A stretch of 42,034 nucleotides of DNA from an uncultured Rubrobacteraceae bacterium (GCA_902806075.1 CADCVG010000030.1:1-42034); one strand, 5' to 3'; shown: positions 34,343 to 42,034, numbered from the stretch's first letter. A program made the numbers and translations. Notes: a model not told the origin generated them from the sequence alone.

Positions 34343-35452
34343 GTGGCGAACGGGATCGGCGGCGTCGAGGATCTACACCAGTACAACCTTAACCTGTACC
34401 CCAACGAGGCGTCGGGGATGCTCGCGATCGAGAACGAGAAGCTGCTCGCGGAGCACGGCTGGGACCGGGCGTTCTGGGTGTGCCTCGACGAGGGAGAGGT
34501 CACCGACTGCATCGCGCTCGTCGGCCACAAGAGCGGCACCGGCACCGACCTCGAATCCGACTGGGAGATAGCGCGCCTCCACGCCGTCGCCGTGGGGAAT
34601 ACAAAGACCACCGATGACGCCGAGGCCCTCACCCGTAAGGACGGCTACGTCTACGTCGTAGGCTCCCACTTCGGCAGCAAGAGCGGACCATTGCAGCCCA
34701 AACGCAGCTTCGTCGCTCGCTTCAAGGAGACGGAGATCCTCCGCGCGACCGACGACCCGGCCGCCGAGATAGAGGTGGCCCGCCCGAGCTTCGTCCTCCA
34801 CCGCCTCATCAACGACGCCTTCAAAGAGCACGGCATAGACCTCGTCCCGCTCGGCTCGAACTGCCACGAGGCGTACATCGAGGAGACTATCAAGGTCGGG
34901 GAGAAGAAAAAGAAGAAATGGGCCGGCCTCGTGCGCGAGGGCGACTGGCCGATCAACATCGAAGGCGCCACCTTCCGCCCCGACGGCTCGTTCCTCATCG
35001 GCCTGCGCTTCCCAATGTCCGCCGACGGACGCCCCATCCTCGTAGACGTAGAAGGCATCGAACGCCTCTTCGAGAAGGGCGACTCGAAGCCCGAGGTAAA
35101 GGGCTTCTGGACCGTGGACGCCGTGGGCCGCGACGGGGAGTTGGCGGGCTTCCGCGACCTCACCTACGTCGGCGGCGAGCTACACGCCATCACCGGCGAC
35201 GTGGACAGCTCCCAGTCGCAGAGCCTGCTCATAGAAGACTACCCCGGCGGCCGCAACACCGTCTCCACCCACTGGCGCGTTACCCTTCCGGAGGACCGGA
35301 CCTCCGGCGAGGTAGAAGCTACCCCCGTCCGCGAGTTCCCCGGCCTCCCGCGCGTCGAGGGAATCGCCGGCACCGAAGACGGCCGCTTCTTCTACGTCGT
35401 GGACGAGGACGAGGGTGTACTCCTCAGGCTCACGCGTTTGCTAGAGGGGTGA
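34343..35452 (+). CDS. DUF3616-like protein
   Basis: About 369 residues from GTG 34343 (VANGIGGVEDLHQYNLN), preceded by GGAGGAGG at 34329. The repeated pattern of short beta segments (AFWVCLDEGEV; DAEALTRKDGYVYVVGSH; NIEGATFRPDGSFLIGLRFP; GFRDLTYVGGELHAITGDVD; RVEGIAGTEDGRFFYVVDED) is that of a beta-propeller. The central NIEGATFRPDGSFLIGLR is the kind of motif found in DUF3616. An unusual KKKKK run (GEKKKKKWAG) lies mid-protein. No signal peptide is seen, so it is cytoplasmic. The function is unknown. Confidence 0.75.
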   Translation: MANGIGGVEDLHQYNLNLYPNEASGMLAIENEKLLAEHGWDRAFWVCLDEGEVTDCIALVGHKSGTGTDLESDWEIARLHAVAVGNTKTTDDAEALTRKDGYVYVVGSHFGSKSGPLQPKRSFVARFKETEILRATDDPAAEIEVARPSFVLHRLINDAFKEHGIDLVPLGSNCHEAYIEETIKVGEKKKKKWAGLVREGDWPINIEGATFRPDGSFLIGLRFPMSADGRPILVDVEGIERLFEKGDSKPEVKGFWTVDAVGRDGELAGFRDLTYVGGELHAITGDVDSSQSQSLLIEDYPGGRNTVSTHWRVTLPEDRTSGEVEATPVREFPGLPRVEGIAGTEDGRFFYVVDEDEGVLLRLTRLLEG

Positions 35453-35561
35453 GCCCGCCTACCCGTCGCATAGGCGCATCGAGGGATTGCAGTATCGGGG
35501 CTTGCTTTGGGAGATAATGCGGACGAGAGTACAATTGACCTGACGCATGGAGGCACCGTAT

Positions 35562-36437
35562 ATGGTTGGACGAGGTTCCGTCGCTGGCGATGCAGCCCGG
35601 GACGCCAGCGACCATGCGGAGGAGGCGGCGCGGCAGGCGAGCCCGTGGGTGGAGAAGCTGGCGCGGTTCGGGTACGCGGCCAAGGGGGTCGTGTATATCG
35701 TTATGGGGGTGTTGGCGATACTCGTAGCCGTGGGATTGGGAGGGAGCATGACCGACCAGGCTGGCACCCTGCGGGTCATGGAGAGCGTGCCCTTCGGACG
35801 GGCGATGCTCGGGGTGATGGTCGCGGGTCTTCTGGGATACGTGCTCTGGCGCTCGGTGCAGGCCGTGATGGACCCGGACGAGGACTGCGCGGACCTCAAG
35901 GGCATTGCTACGCGCCTCGGCTATGCGGGGAGCGCCTTGATCCATGCGGGCTTCGCCTTCACCGCCGGCAGGTTGGCGCTGGGGGTGGGCGAGGGCGAAG
36001 GCTTCTCGTCCGGGAGTTGGACGGCGTGGCTACTCTCCCAGCCGCTGGGGTGGTTGATCCTCGCGACCATCGGGGCGGGGGTCGTGGGCGGGGGACTGTT
36101 CCAGATCTACGAGGCCTACCACGCCGAATTTAGGAAGTACCTCAAGCTCGGCGAGATGGGCGACGGGACGGACGGGTGGATCGAGCACGGCGGACGGTTC
36201 GGCGTCGCGGCCCGTGGGGTTGTCTTCGTCATCATTGGGGTGTTCCTCTCCCTGGCGGCCTTTCATTCCGACGCGCAAGAGATTCGGGGCTTCGGCGGTG
36301 CCCTGGCGGCGGTCCTCTATCAGCCCTTTTTCGGGTACTTCCTCTTGGGCCTGGTGGCGTTCGGGCTGGTTGCCTACGGCCTGCTGATGATCGCCGTCGC
36401 TCGTTACCGCCGCATCGCGCCGCACAAAGGTCTCTAG
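35562..36437 (+). CDS. DUF1206 membrane protein
   Basis: About 291 residues from ATG 35562, with GGAGG nine bases upstream; the track start 35547 overlaps that site. DUF1206 has three similar two-helix units, all visible: LARFGYAAKGVVYIVMGVLA (first), ATRLGYAGSALIHAGFAFTA (second) and GGRFGVAARGVVFVIIGVFL (third). Each starts with an (R/L)xGxAAxGxVx motif. Between them are LGYVLWRSVQAVMDPD and VGGGLFQIYEAYHAEFRKYL. The family is common in actinobacteria and cyanobacteria; function not established. It is convergent with the methyltransferase gene, 10 nt apart. Confidence 0.92.
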   Translation: MVGRGSVAGDAARDASDHAEEAARQASPWVEKLARFGYAAKGVVYIVMGVLAILVAVGLGGSMTDQAGTLRVMESVPFGRAMLGVMVAGLLGYVLWRSVQAVMDPDEDCADLKGIATRLGYAGSALIHAGFAFTAGRLALGVGEGEGFSSGSWTAWLLSQPLGWLILATIGAGVVGGGLFQIYEAYHAEFRKYLKLGEMGDGTDGWIEHGGRFGVAARGVVFVIIGVFLSLAAFHSDAQEIRGFGGALAAVLYQPFFGYFLLGLVAFGLVAYGLLMIAVARYRRIAPHKGL

Positions 36438-36447
36438 CGCGGAGCTC

Positions 36448-37314
36448 CTACAGGGGTTTCGTTCCAACGGCGACGACCGCCTCGCCGCTTACCTCGACCG
36501 GCCCCTCCGGGAACATCTCGCCGATCATCTCCACCACGTCCTCACGGATGACCCTGCGCTGCTCCTCCGACAGGGAGGCGAGCAGTGAGACCAGCGGCCC
36601 CGCAACGGTGCTGACGCCGTACCAGTAAGACTCGGCGTCCTTCGCCTTCACGACCGGCGTCTCGAAGGCGAACGCCTCGACCTCTACGAACCCGGCCTCT
36701 GCCAGGAGTCCCTCCAACCTCTCAGGATTCGGTAGGGCGAAGATGCCGGGGGCGTTCGGATCCCGGGGCGGGAGGGCGGCGTCGCGGGCGATGATCTCCA
36801 TCGGCAGGGAGAAGTTGGGGTTGCGTTCCGGTGCTCCCCAGGTGCTTGCCACCACCCTTCCGCCGGGCTTGAGGGCCACCCGCAGCTCCCGGAGGGCCGC
36901 CACGGGGTCGGGCATGAACATCAGGCCGAGGCGGCAGGTTGCGACGTCGAAGTCCTCGCCGGGGACGCCGAGGCCCAGCTCGCTCTCGATGGTGCGGAAC
37001 TCGGCGTTGCTCGCCCCTTCCCGCAAAGCCAGCTCCCGTGCCGCCTCGACCATCTCCGGCGAGAGGTCAAGGCCGAGGACGTAGCCTCCGGGACCGACCA
37101 GCCCGGCGATGGCGAACGCCGGGTCGCCGACGGCACACGCGAGGTCGAGGACGCGGTGGCCGGCGCGTATCCCCGCAAGCGAGAGCATCTTCTCGGTGAT
37201 GACGCTCGTGGGCGCGGTCATCTTCTCCCGGTTGCGCTGCCAGCCGGGCGCTACGGCGCTCCATTCGGCTCGCTGCCTATCGCGGATGCTCCATGCTCGG
37301 TCCAACCCTACCAT
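36448..37314 (-). CDS. UbiE-like SAM-dependent methyltransferase
   Basis: 288 residues. The SAM site is VLDLACAVGDPAFAIAGLVG followed by GYVLGLDLSPEMVEAARELA. Later motifs are FDVATCRLGLMFMPDP and ALRELRVALKPGGRVVASTW, all of the Methyltransf_11/25 UbiE-like pattern. Motif I normally reads ACGTGDPA; here it is ACAVGDPA, with both glycine and threonine changed, which could weaken SAM binding. The C-terminal part (FVEVEAFAFETPVVKAKDAE) is typical of a group of actinobacterial small-molecule methyltransferases with unknown substrates. The start at 37314 has GAGAAGAGAGG almost adjacent; TTG 37305 is an alternative. Confidence 0.85.
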   Translation of the reverse strand: MVGLDRAWSIRDRQRAEWSAVAPGWQRNREKMTAPTSVITEKMLSLAGIRAGHRVLDLACAVGDPAFAIAGLVGPGGYVLGLDLSPEMVEAARELALREGASNAEFRTIESELGLGVPGEDFDVATCRLGLMFMPDPVAALRELRVALKPGGRVVASTWGAPERNPNFSLPMEIIARDAALPPRDPNAPGIFALPNPERLEGLLAEAGFVEVEAFAFETPVVKAKDAESYWYGVSTVAGPLVSLLASLSEEQRRVIREDVVEMIGEMFPEGPVEVSGEAVVAVGTKPL

Positions 37315-37513
37315 CCTCTCTTCTCGTCCCCGGAGACGGCCGTGCTACCCACGCTCCTCCAGCCGCTCCCCGGTCGCGGCGGTGGTGGATCCCCGGTCGA
37401 GCCCTGAGTGGTGATCGGGAGGACTTCCCAGCCGTGGAGCCGCAGTCCGTCGCGGAGACGGCCGCCACCAGGACGAGCGCCACGAGCAACGGAAACGGTC
37501 TGCGCTTTTGCAT
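37277..37513 (-). CDS. possible small secreted protein or lipoprotein, probably broken
   Basis: ATG 37513 begins MQKRRPFPLLVALVLVAAVS, a convincing signal peptide, followed by ATDCGSTAGKSS. The cysteine is not in a perfect lipobox (D at -1). Soon after, the frame becomes arginine-rich and runs into the methyltransferase start. Another frame gives the more natural LPITTQGSTGDPPPPRPGSG, ending near 37310. A one-base frameshift near 37420 is likely. Function unknown. Confidence 0.3.
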   Translation of the reverse strand: MQKRRPFPLLVALVLVAAVSATDCGSTAGKSSRSPLRARPGIHHRRDRGAAGGAWVARPSPGTRREDGRVGPSMEHPR

Positions 37514-37659
37514 GGTTGTGCCCCCAGGTCTCCGGCCGGTTCCTCAACCTTATGTTACACGTCCGAGCCCCGTGCCCCACACGGCCGGTGTGGGTAGAAT
37601 GTTCCAGGTCGCGCAGAGTGGCGCGGCAGAAAGTTGTCCAGAGTCGAGAGGAGAGGGCA

Positions 37660-38346
37660 TTGAGGGAGAGAAGAGCCGTTTTGCTGGCGTTGTTGGGGGG
37701 ATTGCTGCTTGCCTTGTACCCGGGCGCGGCACTCGCGCAAGGCGGGGGCACGGCTACAGCGCAGCTTGAGGACACGGAAGGCAACCCGGTGGGCACCGCC
37801 GAATTCGTCGAGGGTCCGAACGGTGTCACCATCACCGCCAACCTCCAACCGGGCCAACAGGCGGTCGAGCCCGGCGAGCACGGCATCCACTTCCACGAGA
37901 CGGGCTCTATTACGCCGGACTTCGAGGCCGCCGGGGAGCACTTCAACCCCACCGACGCCAGTCACGGCTTCAACAATCCTGAAGGGCCGCACGGCGGAGA
38001 CCTTGAGAACATAATCGTGAACGAGGATGGGAGCGCCAGCTACCAGACGACCGCTGCCCTGGTAACGCTCTCTGGAGGCCAGAACTCACTACTCGACTCC
38101 GACGGAAGCGCGCTCGTCATCCACCAGTCGGCCGACGACTACGAGACCGACCCTTCCGGCGAGTCTGGTGATCGAGTCGCCGCAGGCGTCATCACGGCAT
38201 CCGCTACCGGTGAGACCACCACTTCTGGGGAGATGACCGGCGGACTCCCTTCGAGTGGCGGTGCTACCCCGTCGGCATTACTGCCTGCCGCCGCCCTGAT
38301 CCTGGGCTCCGGCATCCTGGCGTTCGCTGTTTTGCGGCGCAGGTAG
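37660..38346 (+). CDS. sodC: secreted Cu/Zn superoxide dismutase with C-terminal anchor
   Basis: 228 residues from TTG 37660 with GAGGAGAGGG upstream; the track start is too early. Signal peptide to about residue 26 (LLALLGGLLLALYPGAALA-Q). Copper ligands are H77 and H79 (GIHFHETG), bridging H94 and H155 (ALVIHQ). Zinc ligands are H94, H102, H111 and D114 (SHGF; GPHGGDL). It turns superoxide into oxygen and peroxide outside the membrane. The usual disulfide cysteines are both absent (HETGSI; RVAAGVI). The C-terminus LPSSGG, a hydrophobic helix and RRR form an LPxxG-type wall or membrane anchor. A 3' fragment of the gene is repeated at 39.0-39.3 kb. Confidence 0.93.
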   Translation: MRERRAVLLALLGGLLLALYPGAALAQGGGTATAQLEDTEGNPVGTAEFVEGPNGVTITANLQPGQQAVEPGEHGIHFHETGSITPDFEAAGEHFNPTDASHGFNNPEGPHGGDLENIIVNEDGSASYQTTAALVTLSGGQNSLLDSDGSALVIHQSADDYETDPSGESGDRVAAGVITASATGETTTSGEMTGGLPSSGGATPSALLPAAALILGSGILAFAVLRRR

Positions 38347-38370
38347 CCAAGAAGTTCTCCAGGGGCTCGT

Positions 38371-38401
38371 GGCGGGGAGAGGTGCAGGCTCTCTCCCCGC
38401 C
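38371..38401 (+). terminator. terminator after sodC
   Basis: GGCGGGGAGAG and CTCTCCCCGCC pair perfectly over 11 bp around a nine-base loop, 25 nt past the sodC stop. There is no strong T-run. Confidence 0.75.
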
Positions 38402-38445
38402 TCCGGCGGAAGTGTTGCTAAATCTAAGAACGAGTAGCGCCGATG

Positions 38446-38488
38446 GTTTCCGGGAAGACTCCCTCTCGAATACCCGGTGAATAAGCGC
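38446..38488 (+). repeat. dispersed repeat, copy D
   Basis: Starts GTTTCCGGGAAGACT and ends CCCGGTGAATAAGCGC, matching copy B at both ends. It is just beyond the 3' end of the ABM gene, in the same relation that copy B has to the VOC gene. Confidence 0.6.
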
Positions 38489-38524
38489 TCCCGCAGCGAT
38501 TTATAGATCCGCTAATGCGAGTTC

Positions 38525-38836
38525 TCAAGGAATGGTCAGGACCAGACGAAACGCTCCGGGCTTCGCCTCTTCGCAGAGGGCTGCCACCTTGCCGATCACC
38601 TCTTGGGCCCGGGGGTCCGAACGCATCTTGCGGATGTCCTCAAGGCTCCTCCAGGGCCCAAACGAGTAGAAAAGCTGCGGGTCTTCCACACTACGTATAA
38701 GCGTGCCGGTGCCCGGAGGGTTGGGTAGACTCAAGAAGAAGCCTGCTAGATCTTCCTTCCACGCCTGCACAAACTCCTCCTCGCACCCTTCCTTGACGCG
38801 CCACATCGTTAGAGTGTAAGCGTCGCCGTCCTCCAT
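38525..38836 (-). CDS. ABM-fold (antibiotic biosynthesis monooxygenase-type) protein
   Basis: 103 residues from ATG 38836 with GGAAGGAGG upstream. It is a dimeric alpha+beta-barrel protein of the ABM type: YTLTMWRVKEGCEEEFVQAW (first strand and helix), LIRSVEDPQLFYSFGPWRSL and EDIRKMRSDPRAQEVI. Members act as cofactor-free oxygenases, haem-degrading enzymes or have unknown roles; no catalytic residue can be assigned. Its upstream ~100 nt are nearly the same as those of the VOC gene at 1.5-2.0 kb, and both genes are flanked by the same direct repeats, so shared control is likely. Confidence 0.82.
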   Translation of the reverse strand: MEDGDAYTLTMWRVKEGCEEEFVQAWKEDLAGFFLSLPNPPGTGTLIRSVEDPQLFYSFGPWRSLEDIRKMRSDPRAQEVIGKVAALCEEAKPGAFRLVLTIP

Positions 38837-38881
38837 GGGACCTCCTTCCTCCCGCTTCCCCGGTGTGCTGCGTACACTTCA

Positions 38882-38911
38882 ACTATATCTGGGAGGCGGG
38901 CATGACGGAAA
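38882..38911 (-). promoter_or_regulatory. putative promoter of the ABM gene
   Basis: On the minus strand TTTCCG, an 18-nt spacer and TATAGT. The identical TATAGT, spacing and flanking TTGTAGCA and AAGG-type bases occur upstream of the VOC gene. Confidence 0.45.
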
Positions 38912-38957
38912 GTCTGCTACAAATTATCGGCCGAAGGGTTTCCATTGAGTAGGGCAG

Positions 38958-39000
38958 GTTTCCGAGAATGCTTAATGGCGGCAACTCTACGAACAAGGAC
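38958..39000 (+). repeat. dispersed repeat, copy E
   Basis: Starts GTTTCCGAGAAT and continues TGGCGGCAACTCTACGAACA; only the left end matches the other copies well. The ~80 nt to its left match those left of copy C. It abuts the decayed sodC fragment. Confidence 0.5.
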
Positions 39001-39017
39001 GACGAGCGAGTACCCTC

Positions 39018-39335
39018 CGATCGTCCACGAGGACGGGGGTGCCAGTACCAAACGACCGCCGCCCTGGTGACACTCTCTGGGGAGCAGAATTCGCTGCTTG
39101 ACTCCGACGGTAGCGTACGAGCCATCTACGTACGGGCTGTCGACCACGAGACCGATCCGTCCGGCGAGTCGGGGATCGGGTGGCAGCCGGTTGGGCCGAG
39201 GCCACGGGAGTAGTGAGCCGCTGACGAGGACGGGCGGCGCAAGCCCCTGTCCACAGTGGGCCTTACGATGTTCGACGTGGCCCTCCTCCCCGGCGCCGGG
39301 GTACTGCTACGGCGGTCGCGCCTGATCTGTTGTAC
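39018..39335 (+). pseudogene. decayed 3' copy of sodC
   Basis: YQTTAALVTLSGEQNSLLDS, DGSVRAIYV and HETDPSGESG repeat the sodC protein between its residues ~127 and ~170. IVHEDGGAS precedes it in another frame. The copper-ligand histidine of ALVIHQ is replaced (AIYV). Downstream bases still echo the sodC anchor region (LLPGAGVLLRRSR in a shifted frame). The signal peptide and first two thirds are missing. A partial tandem duplication that has decayed. Confidence 0.8.
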
Positions 39336-39418
39336 CTCCTCCTGGAGAGGAGACCTCTTGGCGCCGGGAAGAAGGATCGGTGACCGAGGCCGGGGACGAG
39401 CCGGCAAACCAGTAAAGC

Positions 39419-39456
39419 AAGAAGGAGACCGGGGACGAAACCCTGGTCTCCTTCTT
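39419..39456. terminator. long hairpin, terminator-like
   Basis: AAGAAGGAGACC and GGTCTCCTTCTT form a perfect 12-bp stem, extended by GGGG/CCCT around the loop. TTCTTACTAAG follows. It lies 65 nt past the stop of the small helical gene on the minus strand and after the sodC fragment on the plus strand. Confidence 0.75.
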
Positions 39457-39520
39457 ACTAAGCGCTGAGTTACCGCGTGGGCTGGCTCGCTTCTCCGCGG
39501 CCCAGCCTGTTAGTCTAGAG

Positions 39521-39748
39521 TTACTCTTGCTCCTGCTGCAGCCGGGGGACGAGCATCTCCTTGGCCTGCTGAGCCGCCTTCAGATTGTTCTCGAGGATCA
39601 TGTTGAAGAACTGCTCAAGCTCCTGGTCGCCCTCTTGCTGGGCGTCCTGGACGTAGGACTTGAGCGTTTCGACGTTATCCGAGGCCTGGTAGAGCGCGGT
39701 GATCAGGTTGTAGTTCTTGTCCTTTGGCTGCCTCGACGCTTCGCTCAC
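39521..39748 (-). CDS. small helical, ferritin-like conserved protein
   Basis: 75 residues from GTG 39748, with AGAGGAAG upstream. It is nearly all helix and rich in Q, E and N: NYNLITALYQASDNVETLKS, YVQDAQQEGDQELEQFFNMI and LENNLKAAQQAKEML. Small proteins of this pattern are widespread in actinobacteria and cyanobacteria and look like a half ferritin-like bundle, which would require dimerising. There are no clear metal ligands. The function is unknown. Confidence 0.75.
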   Translation of the reverse strand: MSEASRQPKDKNYNLITALYQASDNVETLKSYVQDAQQEGDQELEQFFNMILENNLKAAQQAKEMLVPRLQQEQE

Positions 39749-39968
39749 TGTACTTCCTCTCTTCTGGCTTGCACGAACGGGTAGTATGTTGCCTCTATCG
39801 GCGATGTTTAAACAGGCTAACGCCCACGAAGCGTCGTAATGGTAACCTCACCCGCCCTTGCCACCGCCGATCAAGGGGGACCCGGGTGTTCCTCGCGCTG
39901 GAGGTTCTTAGAGAGGTACTCCCTCCGGAGGGACGCGACCGGCATGGCATGGCCTTAGAATTGTCGTT

Positions 39969-41225
39969 ATGAACGAGCGAGGGGCAGCGCGGCCCGGATC
40001 AACCCCTTCCTCCGGCGGGGAGGCGAAGGCGGTCCGCCGGTCGCGTCTTCTCTTCTTGCTGGCGCTCCTTGCGGTGGCGGCGGTACTGGCCGTGGTCTTC
40101 TGGTCCCCTATAACCGCACAGGCCCGGGCGGTGGTCGTACTCTCCTCGGTGCTTGAGACACCCGTGCTTATGCCGGCCGTCGCGGCCGTCACGCGCGAGC
40201 CGGTCGTCGAGGACGGCTACGTAGCGGGTAACCCGGCCCTGATCGTGAGGCCGGGGGGCGAGGGTCCGTGGCCCGCTGTCTTCTTCGTCAACGGGACCGT
40301 TCAGGAGGGGCGGGAGTTGCCGGAGGTGCGGCGGCTGGCGGAGGGGTTCGCCCGGGCCGGTTATCTGGTGGTCGTGCCCGACCTGCCGGGGTTGAGGAGC
40401 GATAGGATCATGCCGGAGACCGCCGCCGAGGCCGTCGAGGTGGCCCGGGAGGTCGCCGACTCACCGGATGCGCGCGACGGGGGGGTCGGCCTCGTCGGGG
40501 TCTCCACCGGCGCGTCGCTGGCCCTGCTGGCCGCCGGGGACCCGGAGGTGAGAGAGGATGTCTCGGTCGTCTCGGGCGTGGCGCCTTACTCGGATATCCG
40601 CACCGTCCTGAACGTCGCCACCACCGGCTACTACCGGGAGGACGGAGAGCTCGTCACTTACGAGACCGACTCTTTCCTCTCCTACGTCATCGCCAGCTCG
40701 CTGGTCGCCGCGCTCCCGGAGGGTGAGGACCGGGATACACTCGCCTCCGAGCTAGAGGAGGTCTACCGCTACGACCCGGACCCCCTGGCCGGCCTCCGTG
40801 ACCGCTGCACGGTTGACCTGGGACCGGAGGCGGAGAGCGTGGTCGAACTGCTCGCTAACCGGAACCCCGGGCGCTTCGATGAGCTCTACGAGGCGCTCCC
40901 GGAGGGGGTGCGCGAAGACCTGAAAGAGCTCTCGCCGCTCGCGGAGGTCGGGTATATAGAGGCGCCCGTCGAGCTCATCTCGGGGCCTCGGGACAAGTAC
41001 TTCCCCGTCTCCGAGTCCTACGCCGTCTCCAGGATCGCGCCGGACCTCCGTGTGACCGTCTCCGGGGCGCTCGACCACTCCGAGTTGAGCTTCTCGCTCC
41101 GGGAGGTCCCCGCCTTCCTGCGCGTGAACGGCTTCGTCGTCCGCTCCCTGCGCGAGGCGCGTGACGAGGCCAGTCACGCGCAGCCCGAAGAGCAGCCTTT
41201 AGCAGCCAGCAACTCGAGGCGGTAG
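39969..41225 (+). CDS. membrane-anchored alpha/beta hydrolase
   Basis: 418 residues. A single N-terminal helix (LLFLLALLAVAAVLAVVFW, about 28-46) after a charged cytosolic tail places the enzyme outside the membrane. The fold shows VFFVNGTVQEGRELPEV near the oxyanion strand and the nucleophile elbow GLVGVSTGASLAL (serine of GVSTG). The acid is in ELISGPRDKYFPVSES and the histidine in SGALDHSELSF. It resembles the dienelactone-hydrolase/Hydrolase_4-like group with a long insertion between strands 6 and 7. Substrate unknown. The start ATG 39969 has only a weak ribosome site. Confidence 0.82.
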   Translation: MNERGAARPGSTPSSGGEAKAVRRSRLLFLLALLAVAAVLAVVFWSPITAQARAVVVLSSVLETPVLMPAVAAVTREPVVEDGYVAGNPALIVRPGGEGPWPAVFFVNGTVQEGRELPEVRRLAEGFARAGYLVVVPDLPGLRSDRIMPETAAEAVEVAREVADSPDARDGGVGLVGVSTGASLALLAAGDPEVREDVSVVSGVAPYSDIRTVLNVATTGYYREDGELVTYETDSFLSYVIASSLVAALPEGEDRDTLASELEEVYRYDPDPLAGLRDRCTVDLGPEAESVVELLANRNPGRFDELYEALPEGVREDLKELSPLAEVGYIEAPVELISGPRDKYFPVSESYAVSRIAPDLRVTVSGALDHSELSFSLREVPAFLRVNGFVVRSLREARDEASHAQPEEQPLAASNSRR

Positions 41226-41316
41226 CACGCGAATAGGGAGCGGGTCCGCGTGTGTTACCGGCGCCGTCCCGGGAGCCCCACGGAGAGGGTTGGTCTCTTT
41301 GGGTTAAGATTGAGTT

Positions 41317-42034
41317 GTGAGGAGGTTCTGGGAGATAGACGCGTTGCGCGGGGTCGCTGTTGTTGCGATGGTCCTGTATCACTTCTCGTACGACCTCGCC
41401 TACTTCGTCGGGCTCTTCGACGTGGGGTTCTTCAGGCAAGGGGTCGGGCTCAACGCCGCGCGCGTGATCGGGGGTACCTTCACCTTCCTCGCCGGCCTCT
41501 CGCTGACGTTGAGCTACGCGAGGGTGACAGAGTCGCCGGGGCGGAGGGTCTCTCTAAAGTACCTCGGGCGGGGGGTAAGGATCTTCTCCTACGGTCTGAT
41601 AATTACGCTTCTTACCTGGATCTTCGTGCCGCGCGACATGATCTTCTTCGGCATCCTGCACCTGATCGGCGCCTCGATCATCCTCGCCTACCCGTTCATC
41701 AGGCTGAAGCTCCCGAACGTCTTGCTTGGCGCGGGCTGTATAGCCCTGGGTGTGTATCTGCGGCAAGGCTTCGTCGTCGAGTCGCCCTGGCTGGCGTGGA
41801 TCGGGGGCAGGCCGGGCTTCTCCACGCTCGACTACTGGCCGATCTTCCCCTGGTTCGGGGTGATGTTGCTCGGCATCGCCGCCGGCAACGCGCTCTATGG
41901 CCGGCGGAAACCAGTCTCCCGCACGACCCCTACGCCGTCCACGCTGCGGCCTTTAACCTTTCTGGGGAGCCACTCGCTCGCCGTCTACCTGATCCACCAG
42001 CCAGTCCTCATCGCCGCCCTGGTGCTCCTCGGCC
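41317..42034 (+). CDS. DUF1624 / HGSNAT-type membrane acyltransferase, partial at window end
   Basis: Absent from the track because it has no stop inside the window. GTG 41317 opens RRFWEIDALRGVAVVAMVLY followed by HFSYDLAYFVGL, the DUF1624 start with the conserved EIDxLRGxAVxxMVxxHF pattern. Further words are FTFLAGLSLTLSYARV, LGRGVRIFSYGLIITLLTWI, FFGILHLIGASIILAYPFI, WPIFPWFGVMLLGIAAGNAL and LTFLGSHSLAVYLIHQPVLI. At least six helices are visible in 239 codons. DUF1624 is related to heparan-alpha-glucosaminide N-acetyltransferase and may acetylate a cell-surface sugar. Confidence 0.9.
   Translation, partial: MRRFWEIDALRGVAVVAMVLYHFSYDLAYFVGLFDVGFFRQGVGLNAARVIGGTFTFLAGLSLTLSYARVTESPGRRVSLKYLGRGVRIFSYGLIITLLTWIFVPRDMIFFGILHLIGASIILAYPFIRLKLPNVLLGAGCIALGVYLRQGFVVESPWLAWIGGRPGFSTLDYWPIFPWFGVMLLGIAAGNALYGRRKPVSRTTPTPSTLRPLTFLGSHSLAVYLIHQPVLIAALVLLG

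Overview
The window is high-GC bacterial DNA with short operons, many GTG/TTG starts preceded by good Shine-Dalgarno sites, and actinobacterial-type families (leuCD beside an IclR regulator, RlpA-like and DUF1206 proteins, NarL-type two-component pair, LPxxG-anchored Cu/Zn SOD). A Rubrobacter-like actinobacterium is the best guess from gene style. No rRNA, tRNA or other taxonomic marker is present, so this is an inference. I found no CRISPR array, tRNA or rRNA.

Layout. 0-4.2 kb: a royal-jelly/yellow-type beta-propeller protein, a VOC-fold protein and three tandem paralogous small membrane proteins, with copies of a ~43-bp dispersed repeat between them. 4.4-9.3 kb: a PhoD-like phosphatase convergent with two tandem BCCT osmolyte transporters. 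9.3-10.1 kb: gene-free. 10.1-14.4 kb: an IclR regulator divergent from a tight operon of two SAM methyltransferases and leuC-leuD, closed by a strong hairpin. 14.5-18.1 kb: an RlpA-like secreted protein with a structured leader, signal peptidase I, and a FemAB-like acyltransferase between two decayed IS5-type transposase fragments. 18.2-23.7 kb: a membrane protein divergent from a NarL-type kinase/regulator pair, a double-DUF427 protein, and two alpha/beta hydrolases, one with the fluoroacetate-dehalogenase signature.

24.1-33.1 kb looks like a foreign insertion. A HATPase-GNAT gene is cut off at about 24.77 kb, and what looks like its C-terminal end reappears, frameshifted, at about 32.92-33.09 kb. 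Between them lie a truncated response regulator fused tail-to-tail with a truncated F420-type oxidoreductase start, a frameshifted SDR, two DUF4386 membrane proteins, a quinone-oxidoreductase-like MDR enzyme, a small conserved protein and its decayed relative, an ABC-ATPase remnant and an 887-residue MalT/LAL-type LuxR regulator. Part of this segment is visibly poorer in GC, and several of its genes resemble Chloroflexi families from memory.

33.2-42.0 kb: adenine deaminase, a DUF3616-like protein, a DUF1206 membrane protein, a methyltransferase, a secreted Cu/Zn SOD, an ABM-fold monooxygenase flanked by the same dispersed repeat, a decayed SOD fragment, a small helical protein, a membrane-anchored alpha/beta hydrolase and the start of a DUF1624 acyltransferase that runs off the end.

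The two observations most worth following are: (1) direct repeats that delimit single genes at both ends of the window, with near-identical upstream regions on the VOC and ABM genes; (2) the IclR / Tam-like methyltransferase / methyltransferase / leuCD locus, which suggests a link between methylation and the isopropylmalate step of leucine synthesis.
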